In this document: positions 25,322-34,321 of the stretch, piece after piece
Numbering within the stretch: position 1 is the first letter of the stretch
How the letters are laid out: each line of letters begins with the position of its first letter
Notes under the pieces: model-generated
Database searches by the model: none
What the model was told of the DNA's origin: nothing
The model's input: only the letters and a program-made list of their open reading frames with translations
Translations under genes and position numbers: made by a program
Source of the DNA: Alteribacter keqinensis
Lineage (GTDB): Bacteria; Bacillota; Bacilli; Bacillales; Salisediminibacteriaceae
Direction: 5' to 3'
NCBI RefSeq assembly: GCF_003710255.1
Contig: NZ_RHIB01000002.1
Span: 62,001 to 126,000 of the forward strand
DNA length: 64,000 nt

Positions 25322-26239
25322 ATGAATGTTATTTCCGTTTTCCATCCTCAATTTGAATTTTTCAACAGCCTGCTCGATTATTTAAACACAACGAATTATA
25401 AACGAATTGATTTAGGAAAGAAGTGGGCAGGCGAGGTACAAAACAAAGTGGGAGAGTCATTCCTTGAACTTGTGGATAACAACATCGATCTTCATGCTCA
25501 CCTTCACTTTATCCACATGGCTATGGTAAGCAATGAGATCAAAACCGGACAAACACCTGAGAACCTGCTTTCCTGGCTTAAAGACTACGAGCCTTCCCGG
25601 ATAGGTGACTCCTTTCTGCAGCAATTTCAATTAGAGGCACCTTCGTGTCTGAAAAAAGAATATGAACTTCTGGCACAGTGGAACAACCACTACTACGCCG
25701 ACCTGGAACCCATCCTGACCCCTAAGCTTGCCGAGGTGGAACGAAAAGCGAGCGCTATAATCAGCTCCCATACGCCTGTACAAGCAATTAACCTCATTAC
25801 GAACGGACTTGTCCTGGAAGGTGACTTAAAGAACCTTACCGTCTACCTGTTACCTCAGTATCACGGCAGACCTGTTCTGTTTTACAAACATACAAACAAA
25901 GTACATATCTATGGGTACGCAGCGGATTCAGTAACCCTGACCAGCGATGAAGTTGCACCGGACCTTATCAGAACCCAGCAGGCTCTTGGTGATGAAAACA
26001 GACTGAAGATGCTTCAATTTATCGAAAAAAAACCGTGTACGTTTAAAGACATACACACTCATATCAACCTTGCTAAAAGTACCGTACATCATCACCTTCT
26101 GGCACTTCGCTCATCCGGGTTAATCCATGTCCATCAACCGCCGGGTAAACATGTCTGGTACAGCTACAGACCTCATGGAATAAGGAACCTTGCAAAAAGG
26201 CTCACTTCTTTTATCAAGGAGGGAGCGCTTCATGAATGA
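25322..26239 (+). CDS. ArsR-type winged-helix transcriptional regulator
   Basis: A 305-residue protein with a long N-terminal domain without recognised motif. A C-terminal ArsR-like winged helix occupies about 220-295 (TQQALGDENRLKMLQFIEKK, INLAKSTVHHHLLALRSSGLI). The helix-turn-helix is complete. The large N-terminal part probably binds an effector or dimerises. ATG 25322 follows AGAGGTC. Its stop overlaps the start of the decayed MFS gene, so it once controlled or sensed the substrate of that transporter. The palindrome on its promoter suggests autoregulation. Confidence 0.85.
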   Translation: MNVISVFHPQFEFFNSLLDYLNTTNYKRIDLGKKWAGEVQNKVGESFLELVDNNIDLHAHLHFIHMAMVSNEIKTGQTPENLLSWLKDYEPSRIGDSFLQQFQLEAPSCLKKEYELLAQWNNHYYADLEPILTPKLAEVERKASAIISSHTPVQAINLITNGLVLEGDLKNLTVYLLPQYHGRPVLFYKHTNKVHIYGYAADSVTLTSDEVAPDLIRTQQALGDENRLKMLQFIEKKPCTFKDIHTHINLAKSTVHHHLLALRSSGLIHVHQPPGKHVWYSYRPHGIRNLAKRLTSFIKEGALHE

Positions 26240-27471
26240 CTCCCCTTTTCTAAAGGGATCGTTTGTGGTGCTCTGGCTGGCTCGGGCTGGTTCAGGACTG
26301 GGAGGAACGTTTGCAGCCTTTTTGATGTCATGGCTCGTGTTTGATCTCACAGGATCCATGGTTCTCATGAGCAGTGTGTGGGTTGCATTCATGGTTCCAA
26401 GTATCCTGACCCATTTAATATCAGGCCCCTACATAGACCGATTGCAATATAAAACCGTAATGATTTTTTCAGAGTGGCTTCGTGCTGCCGGGTTTATTAT
26501 GCTGGGGTTTTGTGTGTTCACCGATCAGCTTACCCTTCCGGTTATCATGGGCCACAGCCATCATGACGGGAATTGCAGAACCGTTATTCCGTTGTAAGCA
26601 TGGCTTATACCGCACACATCCTCCCGAAAGAGTCGCTTCAGAGCGGCAATTCCCTTCTTGAGGGCACCATGCAGCTCATGATGCTGGCCGGACCAGCTCT
26701 TGCAGGAATATTCCTCACAGTTTCAGGTCCGGGATTACTGATTGGCATCCTTGTATTTGTCCTGATCGCATGTTGATTAATGCTGTTTTTCGTCCTGAGG
26801 GTGGAGCGGGAGGAGTCAGATGAAAAGCCGACTTGGTTGAAAATGTTTAAGGAAGGGTTGTCTTTTTACCACGTTTACCCGTGTTATTATGGATCGGTCT
26901 GCTCATGATGGTCATTAATTTCAGTACCGGCGCCGCTGTACCTTTATTTTTGCCTTACATTATTCAGCATATTGGCAGCACGGAATTTATGTATGGTCTT
27001 TTTACTTCCCTTTTTTCTTTCGGTATGATGGCCTGGTCTCTTGTTACCGGTATGTTTAAGCAGCCAAAGAACCTTCGCATTGTGATGCTCGGGAGTCTTT
27101 CAGCTAATGGTTTTTTAATGGTATCACTCGCTCTGATCACAAATATCTGGACAGCTTTGTGTGTCGCTTTATTTCAAGGGATATTTGCGATGATCTTCAC
27201 AATAATTAAAACAACGTTTTATCAGCAGAGAGTCCCAGCTCCCATCAGGGGGAGGGTGTTTGCTGTACGGACACTTCTTGCCCAGACAGGGATTCCCCTT
27301 GGAGCTGTATTCGGCGGGTTTATTGCAGAAGGATATGGCTTCACAATCCTGTTTATCACTTTAGGCGGGATTATCCTGATCGCAACAACAATGACCTGGT
27401 TCTCGGAAATCTACCATCAGCTCAACGTACCCAAAGATGATACGAAGATGAAAAACGAGATCAGTGCCTGA
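26232..27471 (+). pseudogene. MFS transporter gene with frameshifts and a stop
   Basis: Homology to one MFS protein runs through three frames. The first part (NDSPFLKGSFVVLWLARAG..TDQLTLPVIM) breaks at a G-run near 26549-26552. The matching continuation, ATAIMTGIAEPLF, is in the next frame. Near 26585-26595 the frame shifts again (SMAYTAHILPKES...). A TGA stops it at 26774-26776 inside a membrane segment, and another shift occurs near 26880 before VLLWIGLLMMVINF, which stays open to 27471. The start is good: AAGGAGGGAGCGCTTC before ATG 26232. Either real decay or poor local sequence. Confidence 0.82.
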
Positions 27472-27513
27472 TACAGGATACAGACCCGTTTTAAAGTCTG
27501 TCTGCACAGAAAA

Positions 27514-27547
27514 AGGGTGACTACCATACCACCATGGAAGTCACCCT
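27514..27547 (+). terminator. Rho-independent terminator after the MFS pseudogene
   Basis: AGGGTGACT/AGTCACCCT with a 16-nt loop, then CTTTTGTT on the plus strand. Confidence 0.75.
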
Positions 27548-27564
27548 CTTTTGTTAATACCTCC

Positions 27565-28908
27565 TCACAAATTGTGCGGGGTCTGTCCCCGTACAATTTG
27601 CGGGTAGATGACCGGGCGGCCGATGGAATGATACTCGATACCTGCCTGGCGTGCTTCTTCAGACGAGAAGATGTTCCGGCCGTCAAAAAGAATCCCCTGT
27701 TTCGTGTACCACTTCACTTTTCTTAAATCCATCCGTTTGAACTCTGCCCAGTCGGTAACGAGAAAGACGAAGTCACTGTTGTACAGGGACAGTTCAAGTT
27801 CATGGACAAGCCTCACACTTGACGGGAGGATATTCTTCGCCTTTGCGGCTGCTGCAGGGTCATAAGCGCTAACATGAGCACCCAGAGCCAGAAGCTGATT
27901 AATGATCACCACAGAAGGCGCTTCTCTCATATCGTCCGTGTTTGGTTTAAAGCTGAGCCCGAGAACGGTCACTCTCAGCCCATCCACAGAGCCAAAACGA
28001 TTCAGCGCTTTTTCCACAAGTACTGTTTGCTGCTGCATGTTCACCTGTTCTACCGCATCGAGGAGCTTAAAGGAATATCCCATATCTCCCGCCATTCCCT
28101 TCAGTGCCTTAGTATCCTTAGGAAAGCATGAACCCCCATAACCGATGCCAGCCTGAAGGAACCGGCTCCCGATCCGCTCGTCTTTCCCCATTCCCGCAGC
28201 TACTTCCTCTACATCTGCTCCAATCCGCTCAGACAGCTGGGCTATTTCATTTATAAAGCTGATTTTCATGGCTAAAAAAGCGTTGGATGCATACTTAATC
28301 ATCTCAGCACTACGGATGTCGGTTCTGATTACTGGAAGATTGAGGGGAAAATAAAGGGCTTCAACCAAGTCTCCGGCATTCTGATCATCAGCGCCAATGA
28401 TCACTCTGTCGGCGTAGAGACTGTCGTGAACCGCCGAACCCTGACGGAGAAATTCCGGGTTGGAAACGACGGAGGCTTCAAACGAAGAATCCCTTAATTC
28501 AAAGTTAATCCAGTCTTTGATGAGGTCGTTCGTTCCAACAGGCACCGTACTTTTCGTTACGACTGTTACATCTGACGTTACCGCCCGCCCGATACTCATG
28601 CACGCTTCACGTACAAAACGGAGATCAGCTCTTCCATTCTTGTCTTCCGGTGTCCCCACAGCAATGAAGATGGCATCTGCACCTTTACAACCCTCTTCAT
28701 AATCGGTCGTAAAACATAAGCGCCCGGCTTCAAGGTTCTTTTTCATCATCGGTGCCAGACCCGGTTCATGAATAGGCGGCTGTCCCATGTCCATAAGAGC
28801 GACCTTTCCCCGGTCTGTATCAATACAAATAACTGAGTGGCCCAATTCAGATAAAATGACTCCTGTAAACAGTCCAACGTAACCTGTACCTGCCACAGCT
28901 GCTTTCAT
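27565..28908 (-). CDS. ugd: UDP-glucose 6-dehydrogenase
   Basis: Oxidises UDP-glucose to UDP-glucuronate with two NAD+, feeding acidic wall polymers or capsule. 447 residues. It has the NAD motif GTGYVGLFTG at the start, EFLRQGSA in the middle, and the catalytic Cys in GYGGSCFPKD. ATG 28908 has AAAGGGAG upstream. It follows gtaB, which supplies its substrate, as one unit. The last 11 residues are encoded by an inserted palindromic repeat, so the tail is longer than and unlike the family end. Confidence 0.93.
   Translation of the reverse strand: MKAAVAGTGYVGLFTGVILSELGHSVICIDTDRGKVALMDMGQPPIHEPGLAPMMKKNLEAGRLCFTTDYEEGCKGADAIFIAVGTPEDKNGRADLRFVREACMSIGRAVTSDVTVVTKSTVPVGTNDLIKDWINFELRDSSFEASVVSNPEFLRQGSAVHDSLYADRVIIGADDQNAGDLVEALYFPLNLPVIRTDIRSAEMIKYASNAFLAMKISFINEIAQLSERIGADVEEVAAGMGKDERIGSRFLQAGIGYGGSCFPKDTKALKGMAGDMGYSFKLLDAVEQVNMQQQTVLVEKALNRFGSVDGLRVTVLGLSFKPNTDDMREAPSVVIINQLLALGAHVSAYDPAAAAKAKNILPSSVRLVHELELSLYNSDFVFLVTDWAEFKRMDLRKVKWYTKQGILFDGRNIFSSEEARQAGIEYHSIGRPVIYPQIVRGQTPHNL
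27568..27600. repeat. GGGGTCTGTCCCC palindrome forming the end of ugd
   Basis: CAAATTGT-GC-GGGG-TCTGT-CCCC-GT-ACAATTTG, a near-perfect palindrome. Read on the minus strand it encodes the last residues of Ugd (QIVRGQTPHNL), and the stop codon lies at its very edge. Confidence 0.85.
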
Positions 28909-28944
28909 GACATTCTCCCTTTCATCACGTTATTGATTGTCCGC

Positions 28945-29814
28945 TTAGTGTTTCAGATTAGCAAGGTATTGAATAATTTCATCACGTAATTCTTCACGTT
29001 TCAGGGCAAAATCAACATTTGCTTTAATAAAGCCTGATTTATCCCCCACATCGTACCGGTCACCTTTAAACGTACAGGCAAGAACTGCCTGTGTTTCATT
29101 CAGCCGCCTGATCGCGTCAGTAAGCTGTATCTCCCCGCCTGCACCAGGCTTGATTGTCTGAATAATGTCAAAAATTTCAGGGCGTAAAATGTACCGGCCC
29201 ATAATGGCAAGATTAGAAGGTGCCTCCTCAGCGTCAGGCTTCTCCACAAGGTTATCCACATGAATAATTCCAGGTTCTATATCGCTTGTTTTAGGTGCTA
29301 TGACACCATACTTTGAAATATCTGATCCGTAAACTTCCTGAACCCCTACAACAGAAGACTGATAGCGGTTATAAACATCGATCAGCTGCCTCAGGCATGG
29401 TGTTTCACTACTCACAATATCGTCACCAAGAAGAACAGCAAAAGGCTCATTACCGATAAAGTGACTGGCACATCCGATTGCATGACCAAGCCCGAGCGGT
29501 TCCTTTTGACGGATATAAAAAATATTTGCCATACTGCTTATTGACTGAACTTCTTCTAAAACGTCAAATTTCCCACTCTTTCCAAGTGTCTCTTCCAGCT
29601 CATATGACTTATCGAAATGATCCTCAATTGCCCTTTTCCCGCGACCCGTGACGATAATAATGTCTTCTATACCAGAGTGAACGGCTTCTTCCACAATGTA
29701 TTGGATCGCAGGCTTATCCACAATCGGGAGCATTTCCTTAGGCTGTGCCTTTGTTGCCGGTAAAAAACGCGTTCCCATCCCCGCTGCGGGAATAATTGCC
29801 TTACGTATTTTCAT
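28945..29814 (-). CDS. gtaB: UTP-glucose-1-phosphate uridylyltransferase
   Basis: Makes UDP-glucose from UTP and glucose-1-phosphate. At 289 residues it has normal length, with the nucleotide-binding [20 protein letters not shown] near residue 12 and [21 protein letters not shown]. It is followed after 36 nt by ugd, so the pair makes UDP-glucuronate. ATG 29814 has AGGTAGGTGTG upstream. It also provides precursors for glucolipids and teichoic acid glucosylation in Bacilli. Confidence 0.95.
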   Translation of the reverse strand: MKIRKAIIPAAGMGTRFLPATKAQPKEMLPIVDKPAIQYIVEEAVHSGIEDIIIVTGRGKRAIEDHFDKSYELEETLGKSGKFDVLEEVQSISSMANIFYIRQKEPLGLGHAIGCASHFIGNEPFAVLLGDDIVSSETPCLRQLIDVYNRYQSSVVGVQEVYGSDISKYGVIAPKTSDIEPGIIHVDNLVEKPDAEEAPSNLAIMGRYILRPEIFDIIQTIKPGAGGEIQLTDAIRRLNETQAVLACTFKGDRYDVGDKSGFIKANVDFALKREELRDEIIQYLANLKH

Positions 29815-29951
29815 TTCACACCTACCTTTGCCCCATATTTCTTCTCCCGGTTAAATTCGTCATCTATCCACATTATAAATGCCCTCCCCTTTCTACTTGC
29901 CCAATTTACCATTTCTTATCAATCTCTTAATAAAAGTCAACCCCTCCCCCG

Positions 29952-29983
29952 AAATTGTCAGGGGTCTGTCCCCGCACAATTTT
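29952..29983. repeat. GGGGTCTGTCCCC palindrome, full copy
   Basis: AAATTGT-CA-GGGG-TCTGT-CCCC-GC-ACAATTT between gtaB and the secY terminator. It has the same core and arms as the copy that ends ugd. Confidence 0.85.
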
Positions 29984-29997
29984 ACGGATGAAAAAAA

Positions 29998-30025
29998 GAA
30001 GCACCGGCGCGGCGGCCGGTGCTTC
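29998..30025 (-). terminator. Rho-independent terminator after secY
   Basis: The 11-bp stem GAAGCACCGGC/GCCGGTGCTTC is followed on the minus strand by TTTTTTT. It lies 9 nt past the secY stop. Confidence 0.9.
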
Positions 30026-30033
30026 TTAAGGTA

Positions 30034-31335
30034 TTACGATGTTTTCTTTAAGAAACCTGTGTATTTGCGGTCAATAAGCTGACTCTCGATCCGCTTCATT
30101 GTATCAAGGGCAACACCTACTACGATGAGAAGACCGGTACCGCCGATTTGTACGGTAGCAGGAAGTCCCATACCGATCGTAAAGAAGACCGGAATAACAG
30201 AGACTGTCGCAAGGAACAGCGCCCCCACAAACGTGAGACGGTAGAGCACTTTCGTAATGTGCGTCTGTGTTGCTTTCCCCGGCCTGATCCCAGGGATATA
30301 ACCACTCTGACGGCGCAGGTTGTCTGCCATCTGTTCAGGGTTAACCTGAACGAACGTGTAGAAGTACGTAAAGGCAATAATTAATGAAGCAAATACGATC
30401 AGGCCAACGGGCTTCGTCTGATCAAAGTTCTGGACAACCCAGTTTGCCACCGGATTGGACTGATCAAAAAAGTTTGCAATCGTTGGCGGGAAGATGAACA
30501 GGGACATGGCAAAAATAACCGGAATAACCCCTGCACCATTAACTTTCAACGGCAGGTGCGTTGACTGACCGCCAGTCGGACGGCCGCCAGCCGCCATCTT
30601 TTTCGCATATTGAACCGGAATTTTACGCAGCGCCTGCTGAACGAAAATCACTCCTACTACAATTACCAGCACTGCCAAAGCAAGCAAACCGATAATAACA
30701 AGATTTAAGAAAAGCTGTTCACCGGCTCCCTGAATATAGGTGGCATACAACTGGTTAACCCCCCCCGGAATCGCAGCTGCGATACCTGCAAAGATTAAAA
30801 GTGAAATTCCATTTCCGACGCCTTTTAATGTGATCTGCTCTCCGAGCCACATTAAGAAAGCTGTACCGGCAGTCAGCACCGTTGCAATCAGAAGATATGT
30901 AACAACCGATGGATTCGGCACAAGGCCCGGCATTAAGTTATTAAAACCGATCGACATTCCGAGTGCCTGTAAAAAGGCAATTCCGACCGTTCCGTAGCGC
31001 GTAACCTGCGCCAGCTTTTTACGTCCGGACTCCCCTTCTTTTGACCATTCAGCAAACTTCGGAACAACGTCCATACGGAGTAATTGTACGATAATGGATG
31101 CAGTAATGTATGGCATAATACCTGTTGCAAAAATGGAGAAATTCTCCAGTGCGCCGCCCCCGAACGTATTTAGAAAACCAAAGGCAGCCATTCCCTCAAA
31201 GTCAATAACACTTGCATTCACTCCAGGTGCTGGAATATGAGCACCTATACGGAACACGATTAACATCAACAATGTGAATATAATCTTGTTACGCAAATCC
31301 CCTACACGAAAAATGTTACGAAACGAATCAAACAT
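30034..31335 (-). CDS. secY: Protein translocase channel SecY, stand-alone gene
   Basis: The 433-residue Sec channel with ten membrane segments. Family motifs are present: IPAPGVN, the plug region GGALENFSIFATGIMPYITASII, GIMPYITASIIVQLL and the C-terminal KATQTHITKVLYRLT. It is full-length and shows no sign of decay. Unusually it stands alone: no rpl/rps genes, adk or map lie beside it, and it is flanked by gtaB and a small FbpA-like gene. It could be the only copy moved out of the spc operon or a second SecY. A long leader precedes it. Confidence 0.93.
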   Translation of the reverse strand: MFDSFRNIFRVGDLRNKIIFTLLMLIVFRIGAHIPAPGVNASVIDFEGMAAFGFLNTFGGGALENFSIFATGIMPYITASIIVQLLRMDVVPKFAEWSKEGESGRKKLAQVTRYGTVGIAFLQALGMSIGFNNLMPGLVPNPSVVTYLLIATVLTAGTAFLMWLGEQITLKGVGNGISLLIFAGIAAAIPGGVNQLYATYIQGAGEQLFLNLVIIGLLALAVLVIVVGVIFVQQALRKIPVQYAKKMAAGGRPTGGQSTHLPLKVNGAGVIPVIFAMSLFIFPPTIANFFDQSNPVANWVVQNFDQTKPVGLIVFASLIIAFTYFYTFVQVNPEQMADNLRRQSGYIPGIRPGKATQTHITKVLYRLTFVGALFLATVSVIPVFFTIGMGLPATVQIGGTGLLIVVGVALDTMKRIESQLIDRKYTGFLKKTS

Positions 31336-31660
31336 ACGTGCACCTCAATCCCTTCTGATGTCCTCTCCCATAAAGAAGCAAAATTCTTGAGAAATGGGCT
31401 TGTCCATTTGCTCATGTGACCGGCTTCAAAAACTTGCGCCCCCTCGCGCAATCTTCTGATACAGCCGCACAAAAGGCGATCCCTTACCCAATCCACTTAA
31501 ACTATAAACTACTGTTCTCTCATTTTAGCACAAATTCCTTTAAAAATTTTGAGAATTTTCTATATTCGACAAAAAAGGTGAGATTTTTACAATATTACTT
31601 TTATTTAGAACAGCTTTTTTTCTGCTCGGACATTTAACGTGTTTCATATCTATCTAAACA
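31336..31660 (-). other. Long secY leader region
   Basis: About 325 nt without a gene I can support. On the minus strand several inverted repeats are seen close to secY: TTGCGCgaggGGGCGCAA, AAATGG..CCATTT and AAGAA..TTCTT. A purine-rich stretch then leads to the ATG. A TAAAAT-like -10 lies near 31530. It could hold a structured 5' leader; no known riboswitch class was recognised. Confidence 0.4.
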
Positions 31661-31664
31661 AAAG

Positions 31665-31700
31665 AAAAGACACCGTTCTCCAAGGAGAGCGATGTCTTTT
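31665..31700 (-). terminator. Rho-independent terminator after the FbpA-like gene
   Basis: AAAAGACA/TGTCTTTT closes an inner CTCC/GGAG stem. Both sides carry T-runs, so it can work in both directions. Confidence 0.7.
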
Positions 31701-31729
31701 TATATTCCCATATCTATTGCCTGGTTCCT

Positions 31730-31891
31730 TTATGTAGCACGGGGTGAATGGAATTTTGTGATTCCGTATTCGCTTAGTAAGTCAATTAGTTCATCTACAG
31801 CGACCTCGTAAAGCTGACGTCCATCCGTAAACTTATAGATCCCAAGGGCAAGGCACTCACTGATGATATGGTCTTTCTCTACGCTTGCCAA
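31730..31891 (-). CDS. Small FbpA-like protein
   Basis: A 53-residue protein, MASVEKDHIISECLALGIYK..., from TTG 31891, with AAGGAGGAGTAACA directly upstream. The block LGIYKFTDGRQLYEVAVDELIDLL resembles the Fur-regulated basic protein FbpA family. In B. subtilis, FbpA helps the small RNA FsrA in iron sparing. This member is acidic, not basic, and I see no clear Fur box, so the role may differ. A palindrome (GTCAAAA-A-TTTTGAC, 31973-31987) lies upstream. Confidence 0.65.
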   Translation of the reverse strand: MASVEKDHIISECLALGIYKFTDGRQLYEVAVDELIDLLSEYGITKFHSPRAT

Positions 31892-31997
31892 TGTTACTCC
31901 TCCTTGTATGAATCGTATGTTGCTCCACGGTACTTATTCCCACCCCGCAGGGAAGTAAAACCCATTTCATGTGTCAAAAATTTTGACTAATGTCGAA

Positions 31998-33017
31998 TCA
32001 GCAAATACTTAGTCCTTCACAGCGCAGAGCATAGGTTATGCCATGCTGAAGGTTGCTAAAACACTTCACCCCTGTAAACTCATAATTGAGGTTACTCATT
32101 TTCATACTCAGTAATGGGGAAATCCCTACAAGCACCGTCTCAATACCCAGCAGGTACGTAGCCGAAACAAGCTGCTGGATCATGGAAACCCCGTACTCAT
32201 CAATATCTTCATGCAGTCCCGTTAAATCAAGGAGCAGGTAGCTGACAGAATAACTGGAAATTTCCTCCGTTGTTTTTTCAAGAAGTTCTTTTGAGCGGAA
32301 CTTATCATACTTTCCAAGCAGCGGAATCACGACCACCTGGTCAAGCACAGGGATAATTGGTGAAGAAATGTCTTTGATCGTCTGAGAAAGCTCTTCGGTT
32401 CTGACCTTAACAAGGTTCTCCAATTTATCTATTTCATTTTGTTCATTTCTGCGGGAAAGCTCGTGAATATTCTCTTTTACTGTAATGTCAGAAGGAAAAA
32501 ACGAAAATTCACAGTAGTTATCTCCCTCTATCTGGCTGCTTTTGACCTCGTACCAGACGTTTGTATCAAATATTCCTGTAAAAAGCCCAGCAAAGTGACC
32601 AGGGAAAAATCGACCGCACTGTTTTTTACCCTGAATTTTATTGATCCTGTATTCCCAGCTGTCGGTAATACGAATAACAGCGGTATGTGCTTCCTCGTTC
32701 AAATGTGTAACTTCAAAGCGCCCCCAGCCTGCTGCAGCATAAATATCAGGAAGAGCATTCAATGCTTCTGCCGGCCGATCGCTCGTCTTAAAGAAGTATT
32801 CTCCCACAATAATCCCCATCCGGTAACCTGTCGTTTCCAAAACCACATTTGCCGCATCCTCTCCGGACACTTCCTCCATCGTATCCAAAAAGGTTTTAAA
32901 AGCCGAGTTAAGCCAGAATAAAACGGCCTGATCCCCTTCGAACGTAAAAGTTCCTTTTCCATGATCCCAGTTGAATGGTGAACCAACAACCTCTACTGCT
33001 TTTGTTTGATTTGTCAT
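31998..33017 (-). CDS. V4R-STAS sensor protein (RsbR-like)
   Basis: A 339-residue protein. The N-terminal half (to about 190) resembles the V4R/4VR small-molecule domain (ETTGYRMGIIVGEYFF..., WEYRIN, C-rich CGRFFPGHFAGLF). A short coiled-coil linker follows (NEQNEIDKLENLVKVRTEEL). The C-terminal STAS domain is of the RsbR type (ISSPIIPVLDQVVVIPLLG..LLLDLTGL). The equivalents of the RsbR phospho-sites would be Ser in ISSP and Thr in DLTG. No rsbS, rsbT or sigB is near. The start is ATG 33017, with TTG 33020 possible. Confidence 0.75.
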   Translation of the reverse strand: MTNQTKAVEVVGSPFNWDHGKGTFTFEGDQAVLFWLNSAFKTFLDTMEEVSGEDAANVVLETTGYRMGIIVGEYFFKTSDRPAEALNALPDIYAAAGWGRFEVTHLNEEAHTAVIRITDSWEYRINKIQGKKQCGRFFPGHFAGLFTGIFDTNVWYEVKSSQIEGDNYCEFSFFPSDITVKENIHELSRRNEQNEIDKLENLVKVRTEELSQTIKDISSPIIPVLDQVVVIPLLGKYDKFRSKELLEKTTEEISSYSVSYLLLDLTGLHEDIDEYGVSMIQQLVSATYLLGIETVLVGISPLLSMKMSNLNYEFTGVKCFSNLQHGITYALRCEGLSIC

Positions 33018-33079
33018 CAAGTTCGAAACCCCTTCCCATTATAGGCCAGTATCTCTGAGCGCTCTTATCAGTAAGGAGC

Positions 33080-33247
33080 TATTAAACTCAGGTGTTGATT
33101 TCCGCACTCCCTCTCGCTCCCTTGCATATGAAGTACCCCTGCTTCTTCCTCTGGCAGTTATGCTTCGCAGCTTTCCGCGTCGAAGCTCATTCGTGATATA
33201 AAAGCTCAGTGCGCCCACCGGAGTGTCGCTCATTCGCTGCAATCAAC
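33080..33247. repeat. Interspersed repeat, copy R3
   Basis: It shares both ends with R1 (TATTAAACTCAGGTGTTGATTT and ..TCATTCGCTGCAATCAAC). The interior CTTTCCGCG and CCGGAGTGTCGC modules are more decayed. It fills the gap between the V4R-STAS gene and the SDR gene. Confidence 0.8.
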
Positions 33248-33379
33248 TTTCTTCATAAATCACCAATGCACCTTAACACAGCCCATCGGTAAAAAACAGA
33301 CGGCAATGCTTTTATTACAAACACATTCGCAACAAAAAACGGAAAACCCTGCTAAAAATATTAGTTTCCCGAAACATTA

Positions 33380-34135
33380 TTAATGCTCGTACAACATTTT
33401 TCTTGTCATTCCTCCATCTACAGTCAGGTTTTCCCCATTAATAAATCCATTTTCAGGATCTGTTAAATAAATACAGGCACGAACGATGTCTTCAGGTCTT
33501 CCTACTCTCTTAGAAAGATGCTGATTGTGATCAATATCACGTAACTCTTCACAGTCACCTGTATGGATCCATCCCGGGGATATCGCATTGACCTTAATGA
33601 AGCTTTCCGATAACGAAGCTGCAAAAGCATGAGTTAAGGATACAATCCCACCTTTGGAAGCAGCATATGCTTCAGAGCCGGGCTCACTCATTGCAGCACG
33701 GGTTGAGGCAATATTAACCACACTGCCCCCCTGCCCGTTTTCCTGCATCACCTTTGCAGCTTCACGCGTACAAAGAAAAACACTGCGCAAATTTGTATTA
33801 ATCACATCATCCCACTCATCCACAGCAAGATCAAGAGGGGAACGGAATACGGACTTTCCGGCATTGTTTATCAATACATCAATGCTTCCGTACTTATCCA
33901 CAGCCTGTTTCATTAAAGATACGACATCTTCTTCAAGACGAACATCTGTTTTTACAAAACTTCCCTCTCCTCCTGTTTCACGAATGACCCTGACCGTCTC
34001 GTCGCCGCCGGTCTCATCCAAATCTGCCAAAACAACATTCGCTCCTTCTTTTCCAAAGCCAATTGCAACCGCGCGGCCAATGCCGTTTCCTGCACCTGTC
34101 ACAACGACAGTCATATCCCGAAACCTCATTTCCAC
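33380..34135 (-). CDS. SDR-family oxidoreductase
   Basis: A 251-residue classical short-chain dehydrogenase. The cofactor motif TGAGNGIG lies near residue 14, NNAGKS near 90, the catalytic YAASK near 155, and the C-terminal NGENLTVDGGM is typical. The Asp after strand 2 (LADLDE) favours NAD(H). Such enzymes are usually annotated glucose 1-dehydrogenase-like, but the substrate cannot be told. It is monocistronic; the next gene upstream is the GbsR-like regulator. Confidence 0.85.
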   Translation of the reverse strand: MEMRFRDMTVVVTGAGNGIGRAVAIGFGKEGANVVLADLDETGGDETVRVIRETGGEGSFVKTDVRLEEDVVSLMKQAVDKYGSIDVLINNAGKSVFRSPLDLAVDEWDDVINTNLRSVFLCTREAAKVMQENGQGGSVVNIASTRAAMSEPGSEAYAASKGGIVSLTHAFAASLSESFIKVNAISPGWIHTGDCEELRDIDHNQHLSKRVGRPEDIVRACIYLTDPENGFINGENLTVDGGMTRKMLYEH

Positions 34136-34321
34136 GATACCTCCAGTTAATTACATTTTTCTTTCTTCCTTCCTTACATATACCCTGCTTTCACTTCAAA
34201 CTCCCTTCACTCTTTTATAATGGCTCAGGCATCCTGAAGCTTCCCGAATCTTTAAAATCTACTAGTATATAGAATCCATACTAAAAACGGAAGGACCATG
34301 TCCTCCCGTCTGAATGATTCA

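Noticed and set aside
26573-26776. Separate small membrane protein
   Set aside because: It is the middle segment of the broken MFS gene, not an independent gene.
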